Assembly (NCBI GenBank): GCA_943787175.1
Contig: CALSLK010000007.1
Coordinates: 98,678 to 162,677 of the forward strand
Source of the DNA: an uncultured Alphaproteobacteria bacterium
GTDB taxonomy: Bacteria > Pseudomonadota > Alphaproteobacteria > SP197
Reading direction: 5' to 3'
Length of the DNA: 64,000 nucleotides
Position numbers and translations under genes: made by a program. How positions within the stretch are numbered: the first letter of the stretch is position 1; every line of letters starts with the position of its first letter. The notes below the pieces were generated by a model. The model was not told the origin of the DNA. It did no database searches and was given only the letters and a program-made list of their open reading frames with translations. Below are positions 27,997-37,515 of this stretch, one piece after another.

Positions 27997-28409
27997 GTAG
28001 CGAGACGGTTCTTGAGCGCCTCAACGCGGCGTGGCCACCCTGTGTCACCATGATGCAGGGCCATGCGACGGAGTTTGATCCCGACGCGCGCAAGCTCACC
28101 ATGACGTTTGCTGCGGCACCTGAGTTCTGCCATTCCGGTGATGTCGTGCAGGGCGGATTCATCACGGCAATGATCGATGCTGTCATGGCCTATGCCGCAA
28201 TGTGTGAGCCGGACCTTTGCGAGGGCGTTGCGACGCTCGAAATCAAAGTGAGTTTCATGGCGCCGGGCAGGCCAGGTCCGATGGAGGCCACGGGCAGGGT
28301 GGTCAGTGCAGGCCGCTCCATCGGTTATCTTGATGGTGAACTCCACCAGAACGGAAAACTGATCGCCACGGCCACATCCACGGGCAAGTTGCTGCGCGCC
28401 AGGACCTGA
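27993..28409 (+). CDS. PaaI-type hotdog thioesterase
   Basis: A 138-residue hotdog-fold protein. The conserved segment is FCHSGDVVQGGFITAMIDAV, where HSGDVVQGGF contains the HGG-like active-site region of PaaI/YigI thioesterases and the following aspartate is the expected catalytic acid, then VATLEIKVSFMAPGRPG. It should hydrolyse a small or medium acyl-CoA. The start at 27993 overlaps the stop of the preceding oxidoreductase by four bases and the GMC oxidoreductase begins eight bases after its end, so all three are co-transcribed. Confidence 0.85.
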   Translation: MSSETVLERLNAAWPPCVTMMQGHATEFDPDARKLTMTFAAAPEFCHSGDVVQGGFITAMIDAVMAYAAMCEPDLCEGVATLEIKVSFMAPGRPGPMEATGRVVSAGRSIGYLDGELHQNGKLIATATSTGKLLRART

Positions 28410-28417
28410 TTTCCCGA

Positions 28418-30023
28418 ATGAATCAGTCCTTCGATTACATCATCGTCGGCGCAGGATCGGCCGGTTGCGTGCTCGCCAACCGCCTGTCGGCTGACCCCGA
28501 TATTTCGGTCCTGCTGGTTGAGGCCGGACCGTCCGACAACAGCCTGTTCATCCGCATGCCCGCCGCCTTCACCTATGCCATCAGCCGGTCCCGCTTCGAC
28601 TGGGGTTACCGCAGCGAGCCCGAGGAATATGCCAACGCAAAGCGGTTTCCGATTCCCCGGGGCCGTGTTCTCGGCGGGTCTTCCTCGGTCAATGCCATGT
28701 CCTTCGTGCGCGGCCAGCGCCAGGACTTTGACGGCTGGGCGCAGAATGGCTTGCCGGGTTGGTCCTGGGACGATTGCCTGCCTTACTTCCGCAAGATGGA
28801 GACCTTCTCGGGCGGCGCTGATTCCTGGCGCGGCGGAGAGGGACCGTTGCATGTCCGCGCACCCGAAGCTTCCGGCCCGCTGTATCAGGCTTTTTTGCAG
28901 GCTGCAGAGCAGGCTGGCCACGCCCTGCACGACAACACCAATGGCGCCCAACAGGAAGGGTTTCAGCGCCATGGACCAGACCATCCATGAGGGCAGGCGT
29001 GAAAGCTCTGCCACGGCGTATCTGCACCCTGTGCGTCATCGCTCCAATCTGACCGTGCATGCAACGTGTCCGACCCGGCGCGTCGTCATGGAGAGTAACC
29101 GTGCCACTGGCATTGATTGCCTGCTCAGGGGACGAGAGGTTCGTTTCCATGCTGATCGTGAAGTCATCCTGTGTGCCGGGGCTATCAACTCACCCAAGCT
29201 TCTGATGCTTTCTGGCCTTGGCCCGGCTGAGCATCTGCGCCAGCGCGGCATTCCGGTCGCCGCGGATCTGGGCCAGGTGGGTCAGAACCTGCAGGACCAT
29301 GTCGATGTCGCCGTGATGGTTTCCTGCACACAACCGGTCAGCATGACGCCTGCTCTGCGTTGGCAGAACAAGGGTCTGGTCGGCTTGCGCTGGTTGCTGA
29401 CGCGCAGCGGAGCGGCATCGACCAACCACTTCGAAGCTGCGGGTTATGTGCGTTCTGCTCCAGACAGTGCGCGCGCGGACATCCAGTATGTCTTCATCCC
29501 GGTGCTTGTCATGCCTGACGGCTCGCCTCTGCCCGAACCCCATGGTTACCAGGCAACCGCCATGCTGATGCATCCTGCCAGCCGGGGCAGTGTTGACCTT
29601 GCTGGTTCGGATCCTGAAGCTGCACCTGTCGTGCGCTTCAACTATCTCGGGGATGATCGGGATGTCGCCACCCTGATCAACGGCATCACGCATCTTCGCG
29701 AAATCTTCGCCCAGGCTGCGTTCGACGCTTACCGTGGCCGTGAAGTCGTGCCAGGGGCTGCGTTAGCAACTGACAGCGATCTCGAAACCTTTCTGCGCAC
29801 CAACCTGCGTTCCACCCATCACCCCTGCGGCACCTGCCGCATGGGCAGCGACGCCGATGCCGTGGTTGATGGCCAGGCCAGGGTGCAGGGTGCCGATGCC
29901 TTACGCGTGATCGATGCTTCCATCATGCCGACGTTGACCAGCGGCAACATCAACGCACCCGTGATCATGTTGGCCGAGAAGCTGGCTGACGCGATCCTGG
30001 GCAAGGAGTCTCTGACGGCCTGA
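28418..30023 (+). pseudogene. GMC family (choline-dehydrogenase-like) oxidoreductase, frameshifted
   Basis: An FAD-dependent alcohol dehydrogenase of the glucose-methanol-choline family. N-terminal FDYIIVGAGSAGCVLANRLS and VLGGSSSVNAMSFVRGQ are diagnostic. At about 28960 an extra T (GGGTTTCAGC) shifts the frame, ending the first part at 28988; without it the text reads EGFSAMDQTIHEGRRESSAT and continues unbroken to 30021. The C-terminus carries THHPCGTCRMGSDADAVVDG and LTSGNINAPVIMLAEKLAD with the catalytic His/Asn pair. Full length is about 535 residues. It would oxidise a primary alcohol to the aldehyde. A single-base indel in a T-run is a common sequencing error, so the gene may be intact in the organism. 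Confidence 0.88.
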
Positions 30024-30024
30024 A

Positions 30025-30145
30025 ACCCCGTATGCCCCGGCTTGACCGGGGTATCCATACCGCCGCTGGTGCAGCACATGCCAGCCGTGCGGTTGGCCAT
30101 TGGTTCGGCATGAATCGCCCCATCAAGTGGGGCGATGACGGTTGG
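30025..30145. repeat. REP-type hairpin doublet, copy 1
   Basis: Two GC-rich hairpins about 65 bases apart in the gap between the GMC gene and the thiolase gene. Hairpin one: CCCCGG (30035-30040), loop CTTGA, CCGGGG (30046-30051). Hairpin two: ATCGCCCC (30114-30121), loop ATCAAGT, GGGGCGAT (30129-30136), followed by GACGG. The outer flanks are themselves inverted: the left reads inward to CCATACCG, the right to CGGCATGA. A second doublet with the same plan lies at 59857-60033. Such elements are extragenic and may act as transcription ends between convergent genes. Confidence 0.75.
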
Positions 30146-30173
30146 GAGGGGGTGGTTTTGAGCCCGACAGCCC

Positions 30174-31358
30174 TCAGCAGATCTCGAACAGACCCGCCAT
30201 GCCCTGGCCACCGCCGATGCACATGGTGATGACGACGTTTTTGGCGCCACGGCGCTTGCCTTCGATCAGTGCGTGGCCGGTCATGCGTGCGCCCGACATG
30301 CCATAGGGATGGCCGATCGAGATCGAGCCGCCATCGACGTTGAGCTTGTCGTTGTCGATGCCCAGCTTGTCGCGGCAATAAAGCACCTGTGCGGCGAAGG
30401 CTTCGTTGAGTTCCCACAGGTCGATGTCATCGATGGTCAGGCCATTGCGCTCCAGAAGACGCGGCACGGCATAGATCGGGCCAATACCCATTTCGTCGGG
30501 TTCGCAACCTGCAGCGACCATGCCGCGATAGATGCCCAGTGGCTCCAGGCCCTTCTTCTCGGCAGCGCTGCGCTCCATCATGACGCAGGCCGAAGCACCA
30601 TCGGAAAGCTGGCTGGCATTGCCTGCCGTGACGAACTTGTCTTCACCCATCACCGGCTTCAGACCTGCAAGACCCTCCAGCGTGGTCGAGGGCCTGTTGC
30701 CTTCGTCCTTGTCGAGCGTGACTTCCTGCTCGCTGATTTCCTTGGTTTCCTTGTCCTGAACCAGCTTCACCGCTGTGATCGGAACAATCTCGACATCGAA
30801 GCGTCCTGCTTCCTGGCCCGCTGCCGTGCGCTGCTGGCTCTGCAGGGCATAGGCGTCCTGATCGGCGCGACTGACGCCGTAACGCTCTGACACGATGTCG
30901 GCCGTGTCGATCATGGGAATCCACAGGTCCGGCTTGTGTTCCATCAGCCAGTCTTCCTTGGCCTTGTAGTGATTCATGTGCTCGTTCTGCACAAGGCTCA
31001 CCTGCTCGACCCCGCCGGCAACCGCAACATCGACCTGATCGACGATGATGCGATGGGCCGCTGAACTGATCGCCTGAAGGCCAGAGCTGCAGAACCGGTT
31101 GATTGTGGTTGCCGCTGTGCTGACAGGCAGGCCGGCACGCACGGCTGACAGACGCGCCATGTTGTGACCCGTCGCACCTTCGGGAAGACCGCAACCGATG
31201 ATGACATCTTCAACCTCACCGCCTTCAACGCCGGCACGCTCCACGGCATGGGCAATGGCATGGCCCGTCAGCGTAGCGCCGTGGGTGTTGTTGAAGGCGC
31301 CGCGATAGGCTTTGCCGATCGGGGTGCGGGCGGTGGAAACGATAACGGCTTCACGCAT
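30174..31358 (-). CDS. fadA: Acetyl-CoA C-acyltransferase (thiolase)
   Basis: A 394-residue thiolase cleaving 3-ketoacyl-CoA with CoA in beta-oxidation. The nucleophilic cysteine is in [20 protein letters not shown] near residue 90. [20 protein letters not shown] has the catalytic histidine, and the second cysteine is in [18 protein letters not shown] near the end. The start [15 protein letters not shown] at 31358 is canonical. The upstream gene on the same strand is the FadB-like multifunctional gene, the usual order for a fadBA pair, with a gap of about 47 bases. Symbol by family resemblance; chain-length preference is unknown. Confidence 0.92.
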   Translation of the reverse strand: MREAVIVSTARTPIGKAYRGAFNNTHGATLTGHAIAHAVERAGVEGGEVEDVIIGCGLPEGATGHNMARLSAVRAGLPVSTAATTINRFCSSGLQAISSAAHRIIVDQVDVAVAGGVEQVSLVQNEHMNHYKAKEDWLMEHKPDLWIPMIDTADIVSERYGVSRADQDAYALQSQQRTAAGQEAGRFDVEIVPITAVKLVQDKETKEISEQEVTLDKDEGNRPSTTLEGLAGLKPVMGEDKFVTAGNASQLSDGASACVMMERSAAEKKGLEPLGIYRGMVAAGCEPDEMGIGPIYAVPRLLERNGLTIDDIDLWELNEAFAAQVLYCRDKLGIDNDKLNVDGGSISIGHPYGMSGARMTGHALIEGKRRGAKNVVITMCIGGGQGMAGLFEIC

Positions 31359-31405
31359 GATCTGATCCTCTTGGTCTGTCTGGTCGGCAGGTGGGCCTCA
31401 GGGGC

Positions 31406-33529
31406 TCACTGCTCCTTGTCGTAATCCTCGAATGTCTTGCCTTCCTCCGCCAGCTTCTTCAGCAGGGGTGAGGGCTTCCAGTGATCAAAGCCCAGGGCTC
31501 TCGTGATAGGCGCAGACCTTCTCATAGACGGTCTTGAGCCCCACCGTGCCGGCCCAGTGCATGGGGCCGCCGCGACGTGTCGGGAAGCCATAGCCGTTGA
31601 TGTAGACCAGGTCGATGTCGCTGGCGCGCAGGGCATGACCCTCGTGCAGGATATCGGCACCGATGTTGATCAGGGGATAGAGACACCGCTCCAGAATTTC
31701 CTGATCGTCTGAATTCGCGATGCTCCAGCCCGTAATGCGTGGCCGCATCCAGGGTGAGCTGGTCGACCTCGGGATCGGGTACGGGGCGGCGGCTGCCTTC
31801 TTCATAGATATAGAAACCGCGCCGCGTCTTCTGGCCGAACCGGCCCATCTCGCACAGGCGGTTCGAGACAAAGGCGCCCCGGCCTTCGGTGGCAACCCCG
31901 CCACCGGCATCCTTGCGTTTGCTCCAGCCGATATCGAGCCCGGCCAGATCCATCACCGCAAGCGGGCCCATGGCCATGCCGTATTCGAACATCACGGTGT
32001 CGATATGGAGCGGGCGCGCGCCTTCCTCGATCATGATCGAGGCTTCGCCGAAGTAGCCTTCCAGCATGCGGTTGCCGATGAAGCCGTGGCAGACGCCGGT
32101 CACGATCGGCAGCTTCCGCATCGCCTGCGCCGATCGCCATGGTCGTGACCAGGTTCTCGTCGCTCACATTGTCGGTGCGCACAACTTCCACCAGGCGCAT
32201 CACGTTGGCCGGGCTGAAGAAATGGGTGCCCAGCACGTTGCCGGCGCGCCCTGGGATGGAAGCGGCAATCTCGTTGACGTCCAGATAGGACGTGTTCGAC
32301 GTCAGGATCGCATCGGGCTTGGCCACCGCATCCAGCTTGGCAAAGACTTCCTTCTTCACCGCCATCAGCTCGAACACCGCCTCGATGATCATGTCGGCAT
32401 CACCCAGGTCTTCCATGGAGACCGAGGGCGTGATGCGCGCCATGCATTGGCATCCATGGCGTGCCTGGGGCAGGCGGCCCTTGGCCACCGTGCTGGCATA
32501 GTTCCGCTCGATGACTCCCCATGCCGCGGTCCAGGTTCTCCTGGCTCTGCTCGACGAGGGTGACGGGAATGCCGGCATTGGCGAAGTTCATGGCAATGCC
32601 GCCGCCCATGGTGCCGGCGCCCAGAACGCCTGCCTTGGCGATCGTGCGCGGCTTCACGTCCTTCCCGATGCCGGGAATCTTGCGCGCGGCCCGCTCGGCA
32701 AAGAAGACATGGCGCATGGCGCGGGATTCGTCGGAATTGCAACGCAGACCTCGAAGATCTCGCGCTCGCGCGCCACGCCCTCGTCAAAGGGCAGGTCGAC
32801 GGCAGCCTCGACACACTCGATGCAGGCATAGGGCGCGCGCATGCCCCTTGCCTTGCGTTTGATCTTCTCGCGCATGGCGTCGAACACGCCGCGGTCCTCA
32901 AGCCTGATCTCGATATCCCTGGTGCGCGCTGGTGGGGGCCGCCCTGGGCGCCTTTCTCGGCGGCAAAGGCGACCGGCGCCTTCCAGCAGGTCCCCCTCGA
33001 TCACCTTGTCGACGATGCCGGCCTCGGCTGCCTTGGGGGCCTTCAGCGGACGGCCCGACACGATCAGATCGAGCGCAACCTTCGACCCCGGCCAGCCGCG
33101 GCAGGCGCTGGGTGCCGCCGGCACCGGGAGGGAAGCCCAGATTGACTTCCGGCTGGCCGACCTGCGCGCTGGGCACGATCACCCGGTAGTGACAGGCCAT
33201 CGCCGTTTCCAGGCCACCGCCCAGGGCGTGACCGTGGATCGCGGCAACCACCGGCTTGGGGCTGGCTTCAAAGGCCGCGATGATGTCGGCGAACTTCTCT
33301 TCGCCGTCGGGCCAGGGCAGGGAGAAGTAGCGGATATCGGCGCCGGCAATGAACCCGCGCCCCGCGCCGATCAGCACGATCGCCTTGACGTCATCCTCGG
33401 CATTGGCCTCTGGCCACGCCCTCGCAGATGCCCTTGGGCACACCGGGGCTCATGGCGTTGACCGGTGGGATTGTCGACCGTCAGGACCGCAACCGAACCG
33501 TGCTTCTCGTAACCAACCATCGACGTCAT
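31406..33529 (-). pseudogene. fadB: FadB-like enoyl-CoA hydratase/3-hydroxyacyl-CoA dehydrogenase, many frameshifts
   Basis: Pieces of one multifunctional beta-oxidation protein are spread over all three reverse frames. In order: MVGYEKHGSVAVLTVDNP; the hydratase oxyanion loop GRGFIAGADIRYFSLPWP with [31 protein letters not shown]-type linker text near 32870; the dehydrogenase Rossmann motif [40 protein letters not shown] and LTSNTSYLDVNEIAAS; FFSPANVMRLVEVVRT; GFIGNRMLEGYFGEA; and the C-terminal VYINGYGFPTRRGGPMHWAG and GFDHWKPSPLLKKLAEEG. At least seven frame changes are needed, one at 31495 being an extra C (GAGCCCTGG). Full length would be about 700 residues. The start at 33529 or 33520 follows GGGAGG. 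It sits upstream of the thiolase, as expected for a fadBA operon. Confidence 0.85.
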
Positions 33530-33633
33530 TCCTCCCGCACCTGCGAAATCATATATTGCGCTGCACAACGCTAGATCGAATTCCAGAGGATTGGAACCAT
33601 CTGATCCAAGAGTGGTGCACAGACAGGTCAACA

Positions 33634-34898
33634 TCAACCGGTCAGACTGGACAACCTCTCCCGGATCACCGCGGCAACGGGCTCCGACATCGGGCATGTC
33701 AGGGCCCGCTGCCATGACTCCCGGGCCGCCCCGTCCTTGCCCTGTCGCGCCAGGACCTCGGCTCTGGCCAGAAAATAGGGGGCATAGGTGTGCATGGATG
33801 CAAGGTCAGAGACGGCCTCAAGTTTCTTCATGGCCGCGTCCGGATCGCCTGCCATGGCAAGCGCAACACCGGCATTGACTGCCACGACCGGCGACCGGGT
33901 CATGGTTTCAAGGTGCCCGTAGAGCCGGACAATGGCGGACCAGTCGCAGGATTCCCAATTGGGCGCCAGGGCATGGGTCGCGGCGATGCCGGCCTCCAGG
34001 TGGTAACGCGACACGACAGGGGCCTGCCGCACGGTTTGCAGGTGGCCAAGGCCCTCGGCGATCAGATTGCGGTCCCACAGGCCGCGATCAACGGAAACTC
34101 CAGCAGGATGATCCCGCCTTGGGCGGTTTCTCGGGCTGCTAGGCGTGAGGCCTGAAAACATAGCAGGGCGCACAGTGCGGCAGCCTCGGCAGTTGCGGTC
34201 GGTGCGTGTCCGGCAAGCAGACGGGCAAGCCGCAGCGCTTCCAGGGCAATATCGCTGCGCACGGCGTATTCGCCTCTGCGGGGCGCATACCCCATGGCAA
34301 ACATCAGATAGATCACCTTCAGCACGGATTTCAGGCGTGCGGCCAGATCGATGGTCTCGGGTGTTTCGTGAAGCTCTTTCTCTGAACCGCGCAGAGTCTG
34401 CTTGGCGCGCGTCAGGCGCCGGGCCATGGCCTCCTGACTTGTTAGAAACAGGCCGGCAACCTCACCGGTCGTGAAGCCACCGGCAATCTTGACGGTAAGG
34501 GCCAGACGGTCGCGTTCCGAAAGGCTGTTATGACAGCACAGCCAGATCAGGCGCAGTTCAGGATCCTGGTCGGGCGTGTTGTCCGGAGCAATCTCCGGGT
34601 TGGTGCTACGCTTGTCGATCTCGGCGTCATAGGGAAGTTCGCGGCGTTCCCGGCGCAGGCGGTCATAGGCCTTGTTGCGGGCAACCCGCGCCAGCCATGC
34701 CGCCGGGTTGTCCGGCAGCCCCTGATAGGGCCAGCTTGCCAGGGCGACCGCCAGGGCTTCCTGGGTGACATCCTCGGCCAGATCAAGGCGCGCACCGCCC
34801 AGACGCCCGACAAGGTGGGCGACCAGGCGGCTGCGTTCGCGCCGGACAATCCTGTCCAGCAATCGGGTGACGGGAAGGCCGCCCGCCGCCTCCATCAC
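33634..34898 (-). pseudogene. ECF sigma factor of the ECF42 type, frameshifted
   Basis: The N-terminal part is an extracytoplasmic-function sigma factor: region 2 LDLAEDVTQEALAVALASWP, then WLARVARNKAYDRLRRERR, and region 4 LSERDRLALTVKIAGGFTTG with EVAGLFLTSQEAMARRLTRA. It continues with the long helical extension typical of ECF42 (YAPRRGEYAVRSDIALEALR). Near 34090 the frame changes: the reading ILLEF is followed in another frame by VDRGLWDRNLIAEGLGHLQT, then PNWESCDWSAIVRLYGHLET, ending SEPVAAVIRERLSSL at 33634. The intact protein would have about 420 residues. The partner YCII/DGPF gene lies directly upstream with an overlap, the standard ECF42 arrangement; no anti-sigma factor is present, as expected for that group. 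Confidence 0.85.
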
Positions 34899-35245
34899 AC
34901 GTCTTGAATGGCGCGCAGCCCAAGAGACGTGTTGTGCTTGAAATGCGGATGCGCCTTGGCAATCGCGATGGCCGCCGCCTCGTCTTCGGCCTCGAACAGC
35001 ATCACGCCGCCTAGAACCTCGGGCAGTTCGGCAAACGGGCTCTCATGCACTTCAATCTGACCGCTGGCGGCGGTCAGCGTCTTGCCGGGACCATCGTCGA
35101 GCTTGTGGCCGCCCTTGTAGATGCCTTTTTCCGTCATGGCCTCAACCCAGCCGACATAGTCCTTGATGATGGCCATGTAGTCGTCTTCAGACAGGCCGTC
35201 GTAACGGTCTGGGGCATGGTTCAGCATCAGCATATAGGTCGTCAT
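34895..35245 (-). CDS. YCII/DGPF-domain protein, ECF42 partner
   Basis: A 116-residue ferredoxin-like YCII domain protein (TYMLMLNHAPDRYDGLSEDD, with the DGP loop in KLDDGPGKTLTAASGQIEVH). The start at ATG 35245 is preferred over an in-frame codon at 35272. Its end overlaps the sigma factor start by four bases, so the pair is translationally coupled. DGPF proteins accompany ECF42 sigma factors throughout bacteria and are thought to take part in their control, though the mechanism is not established. Confidence 0.88.
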   Translation of the reverse strand: MTTYMLMLNHAPDRYDGLSEDDYMAIIKDYVGWVEAMTEKGIYKGGHKLDDGPGKTLTAASGQIEVHESPFAELPEVLGGVMLFEAEDEAAAIAIAKAHPHFKHNTSLGLRAIQDV

Positions 35246-35360
35246 GACGATATCCTCGCAGAGTGTTCGCAATGTGGAGACGCCCGCATGAATGCGGTGT
35301 CACTCCATAGACGAATGGCGAAGGCAGAATCGGACAGATTTCTGAACGTTTTTTAGGTCT

Positions 35361-36587
35361 TCAGCCAGACTGGTGTTTTGCCAGCTCGATCTTCGAGATC
35401 ACGCCGCGATGGACCTCGTCGGGGCCGTCGGCAAAGCGGATCGTGCGGGCATACATCCAGCCGTGGGCCAGCACCGTGTCCTGGCTGATGCCCAGCGCCC
35501 CGTGGGCCTGGATGGCGCGGTCGCAGACGCGCTGGGCCAGGTTGGGCGCGACCACCTTGATCGCCGAGATTTCGCTTTTTGCGGCCTTGTTGCCCACGCG
35601 GTCCATCATGTCGGCGGCTTTCAGCACCAGCAGGCGGGCCATATCGATCTCGATGCGGCTGTCGGCGATGTCGGCGCGGATCGTGTCGCGCTGGGAAAGC
35701 TTGCGCCCGAAGGCAACGCGGTCTTCCACGCGCCGGCACATGGTCTCCAGCGCACGTTCGGCCAGTCCGATCAGGCGCATGCAGTGATGGATGCGCCCCG
35801 GGCCAAGCCGCCCCTGGGCAATCTCGAAGCCGCGCCCTTCGCCCAGCAGCAGGTTGGAGGCCGGCACCTTTACGTCGTCAAAGGTCATCTCCATGTGGCC
35901 ATGAGGCGCATGGTCGTTGCCGAAGACATGCATGGGGCGAACCACCTTGACGCCAGGCGTGTCCATGGGCACCAGGATCATCGATTGCTGCTGGTGACGG
36001 TCGGCTTCCGGGTCAGTCTTGCCCATCACGATCAGGATCTTGCAGCGGGGATCACCGGCGCCTGAAATATAGAATTTGCGCCCGTTGATGGTGTAGCCGT
36101 TGCCCGATTTCACAATGCTGGTTTCGATGTTGGTGGCATCCGATGACGCAACCGCAGGCTCGGTCATGGCAAAGGCCGAACGGATCGTGCCGTCCAGCAG
36201 GGGTTTCAGCCATTCGTCCTTGTGTTCCTCGCTGCCGTAACGCTCCAGCACTTCCATGTTGCCAGTGTCGGGTGCCGCGCAATTAAAAACTTCGGGCGCA
36301 ATGAAGCTGCGGCCCATCAGTTCGCACAGCGGCGCATATTCAAGATTGGAGAGCCCGAAGCCGCGCTCGCTGTCGGGCAGGAACATGTTCCACAATCCCT
36401 CAGCGCGTGCCTTTTCCTTCAATTCCTCGATGATCGGCGGCGCTTTTGTCCAGCCAAACTCCCGGGTCTGCTCCTCATAGAGATGTTCGTTGGGGTAGAT
36501 GTGCGCATCCATGAAGGTGGAAACGCGGGCCATGAGGTCCGTTACGTGATCGGGATAATCGAAATCCATGATGGCTGTTCCGCTCAT
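35361..36587 (-). CDS. Acyl-CoA dehydrogenase family protein
   Basis: A 408-residue acyl-CoA dehydrogenase. [20 protein letters not shown] is the FAD/acyl-binding loop. [20 protein letters not shown] and [20 protein letters not shown] follow, and [20 protein letters not shown] marks the C-terminal domain. The ending [20 protein letters not shown] and [18 protein letters not shown] is that of the longer ACAD11/FadE-type enzymes. It should form trans-2-enoyl-CoA using FAD and an electron-transfer flavoprotein; the acyl chain is unknown. It stands alone on its strand; the TauE gene to the right is divergent. Confidence 0.92.
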   Translation of the reverse strand: MSGTAIMDFDYPDHVTDLMARVSTFMDAHIYPNEHLYEEQTREFGWTKAPPIIEELKEKARAEGLWNMFLPDSERGFGLSNLEYAPLCELMGRSFIAPEVFNCAAPDTGNMEVLERYGSEEHKDEWLKPLLDGTIRSAFAMTEPAVASSDATNIETSIVKSGNGYTINGRKFYISGAGDPRCKILIVMGKTDPEADRHQQQSMILVPMDTPGVKVVRPMHVFGNDHAPHGHMEMTFDDVKVPASNLLLGEGRGFEIAQGRLGPGRIHHCMRLIGLAERALETMCRRVEDRVAFGRKLSQRDTIRADIADSRIEIDMARLLVLKAADMMDRVGNKAAKSEISAIKVVAPNLAQRVCDRAIQAHGALGISQDTVLAHGWMYARTIRFADGPDEVHRGVISKIELAKHQSG

Positions 36588-36743
36588 TTTCTGATGGGTG
36601 CCATCCTAACCACCCAACGCGTTCTTGGAAGCAGCTTCATGCTCCACCATGCAATCATTCGCCAAACCACAGGGCGACCGGGTAAGAAGAAACCAACCTG
36701 ACCTGTTCGGTCTTCGGGTACGTAAAGGCAGGATCAGATATGG

Positions 36744-37505
36744 TTGGAACCTCGCGACGTGCTTGAAAACCCGTATTTCTATCTCGCCGCCATCCCGGCT
36801 GTTTTCCTGACCGGAATCTCGAAAGGGGGCTTTGGCGGCGTTGCTCTGCTTGCGGTCCCGCTGATGTCGCTGGTCATTTCTCCGCTACAGGCCGCCGGCA
36901 TCATGCTGCCATTGCTGGTGCTCATGGACGGTTTCAGCGTCTGGGCTTATCGCCGGAATCTCTCGTTCAGGAACCTGAAATCGCTGCTGCCTGGTGCTGC
37001 CGTCGGCATTTTTGTGGGCTGGCTGATGGCTGAAGTCACCAGCGAAGATGCCGTGCGCCTGATCGTAGGCGTGATTGCGATTGTTTTCACGATCTACATG
37101 GTCGTCTTTCGCCGTGCTGCTGCTGGCATGCCCCCGCATGCCGGAAAGGGGTTTTTCTGGGGCGGTTGCGCCGGTTACACCAGCTATGTTGCCCATGCCG
37201 GATCACCACCGCTGCAGGTTTACCTGCTGCCCCAGCGCCTGCCCAAGGTCGAGTATGCCGCCACGGCGGTGTTGTTCTTCGCGGTCGTAAATCTCATCAA
37301 GATCCCGCCCTACTTCCTGACCGGGCAATTGGCCTTCGAAAACCTCGCAACAGCGCTGATGCTGGCACCCCTGGTGCCGGCCGGCGTCTATGTCGGCGTG
37401 CGCCTCAACAAGGCGGTCTCCGAAAAGGTTTTCTACAACATCGTCTATGCCGCCGCGTTCCTGATCGGCATCAAACTCATCTATGACGTGGTCGCACCGG
37501 CCTGA
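36744..37505 (+). CDS. TauE/SafE family sulfite or organosulfonate exporter-like membrane protein
   Basis: A 253-residue polytopic membrane protein. FLTGISKGGFGGVALLAVPL near residue 22 is the TauE/SafE signature, repeated in weaker form as KGFFWGGCAGYTSYVAHAGS near residue 135, reflecting the internal two-fold repeat. About eight spans can be drawn. Family members are predicted anion exporters (sulfite, sulfoacetate). The start is taken at TTG 36744 with AGGA ten bases upstream; a GTG a few codons later is an alternative. It ends 11 bases before the end of the convergent amidohydrolase gene. Confidence 0.85.
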   Translation: MEPRDVLENPYFYLAAIPAVFLTGISKGGFGGVALLAVPLMSLVISPLQAAGIMLPLLVLMDGFSVWAYRRNLSFRNLKSLLPGAAVGIFVGWLMAEVTSEDAVRLIVGVIAIVFTIYMVVFRRAAAGMPPHAGKGFFWGGCAGYTSYVAHAGSPPLQVYLLPQRLPKVEYAATAVLFFAVVNLIKIPPYFLTGQLAFENLATALMLAPLVPAGVYVGVRLNKAVSEKVFYNIVYAAAFLIGIKLIYDVVAPA

Positions 37506-37515
37506 ACACAGGCCT

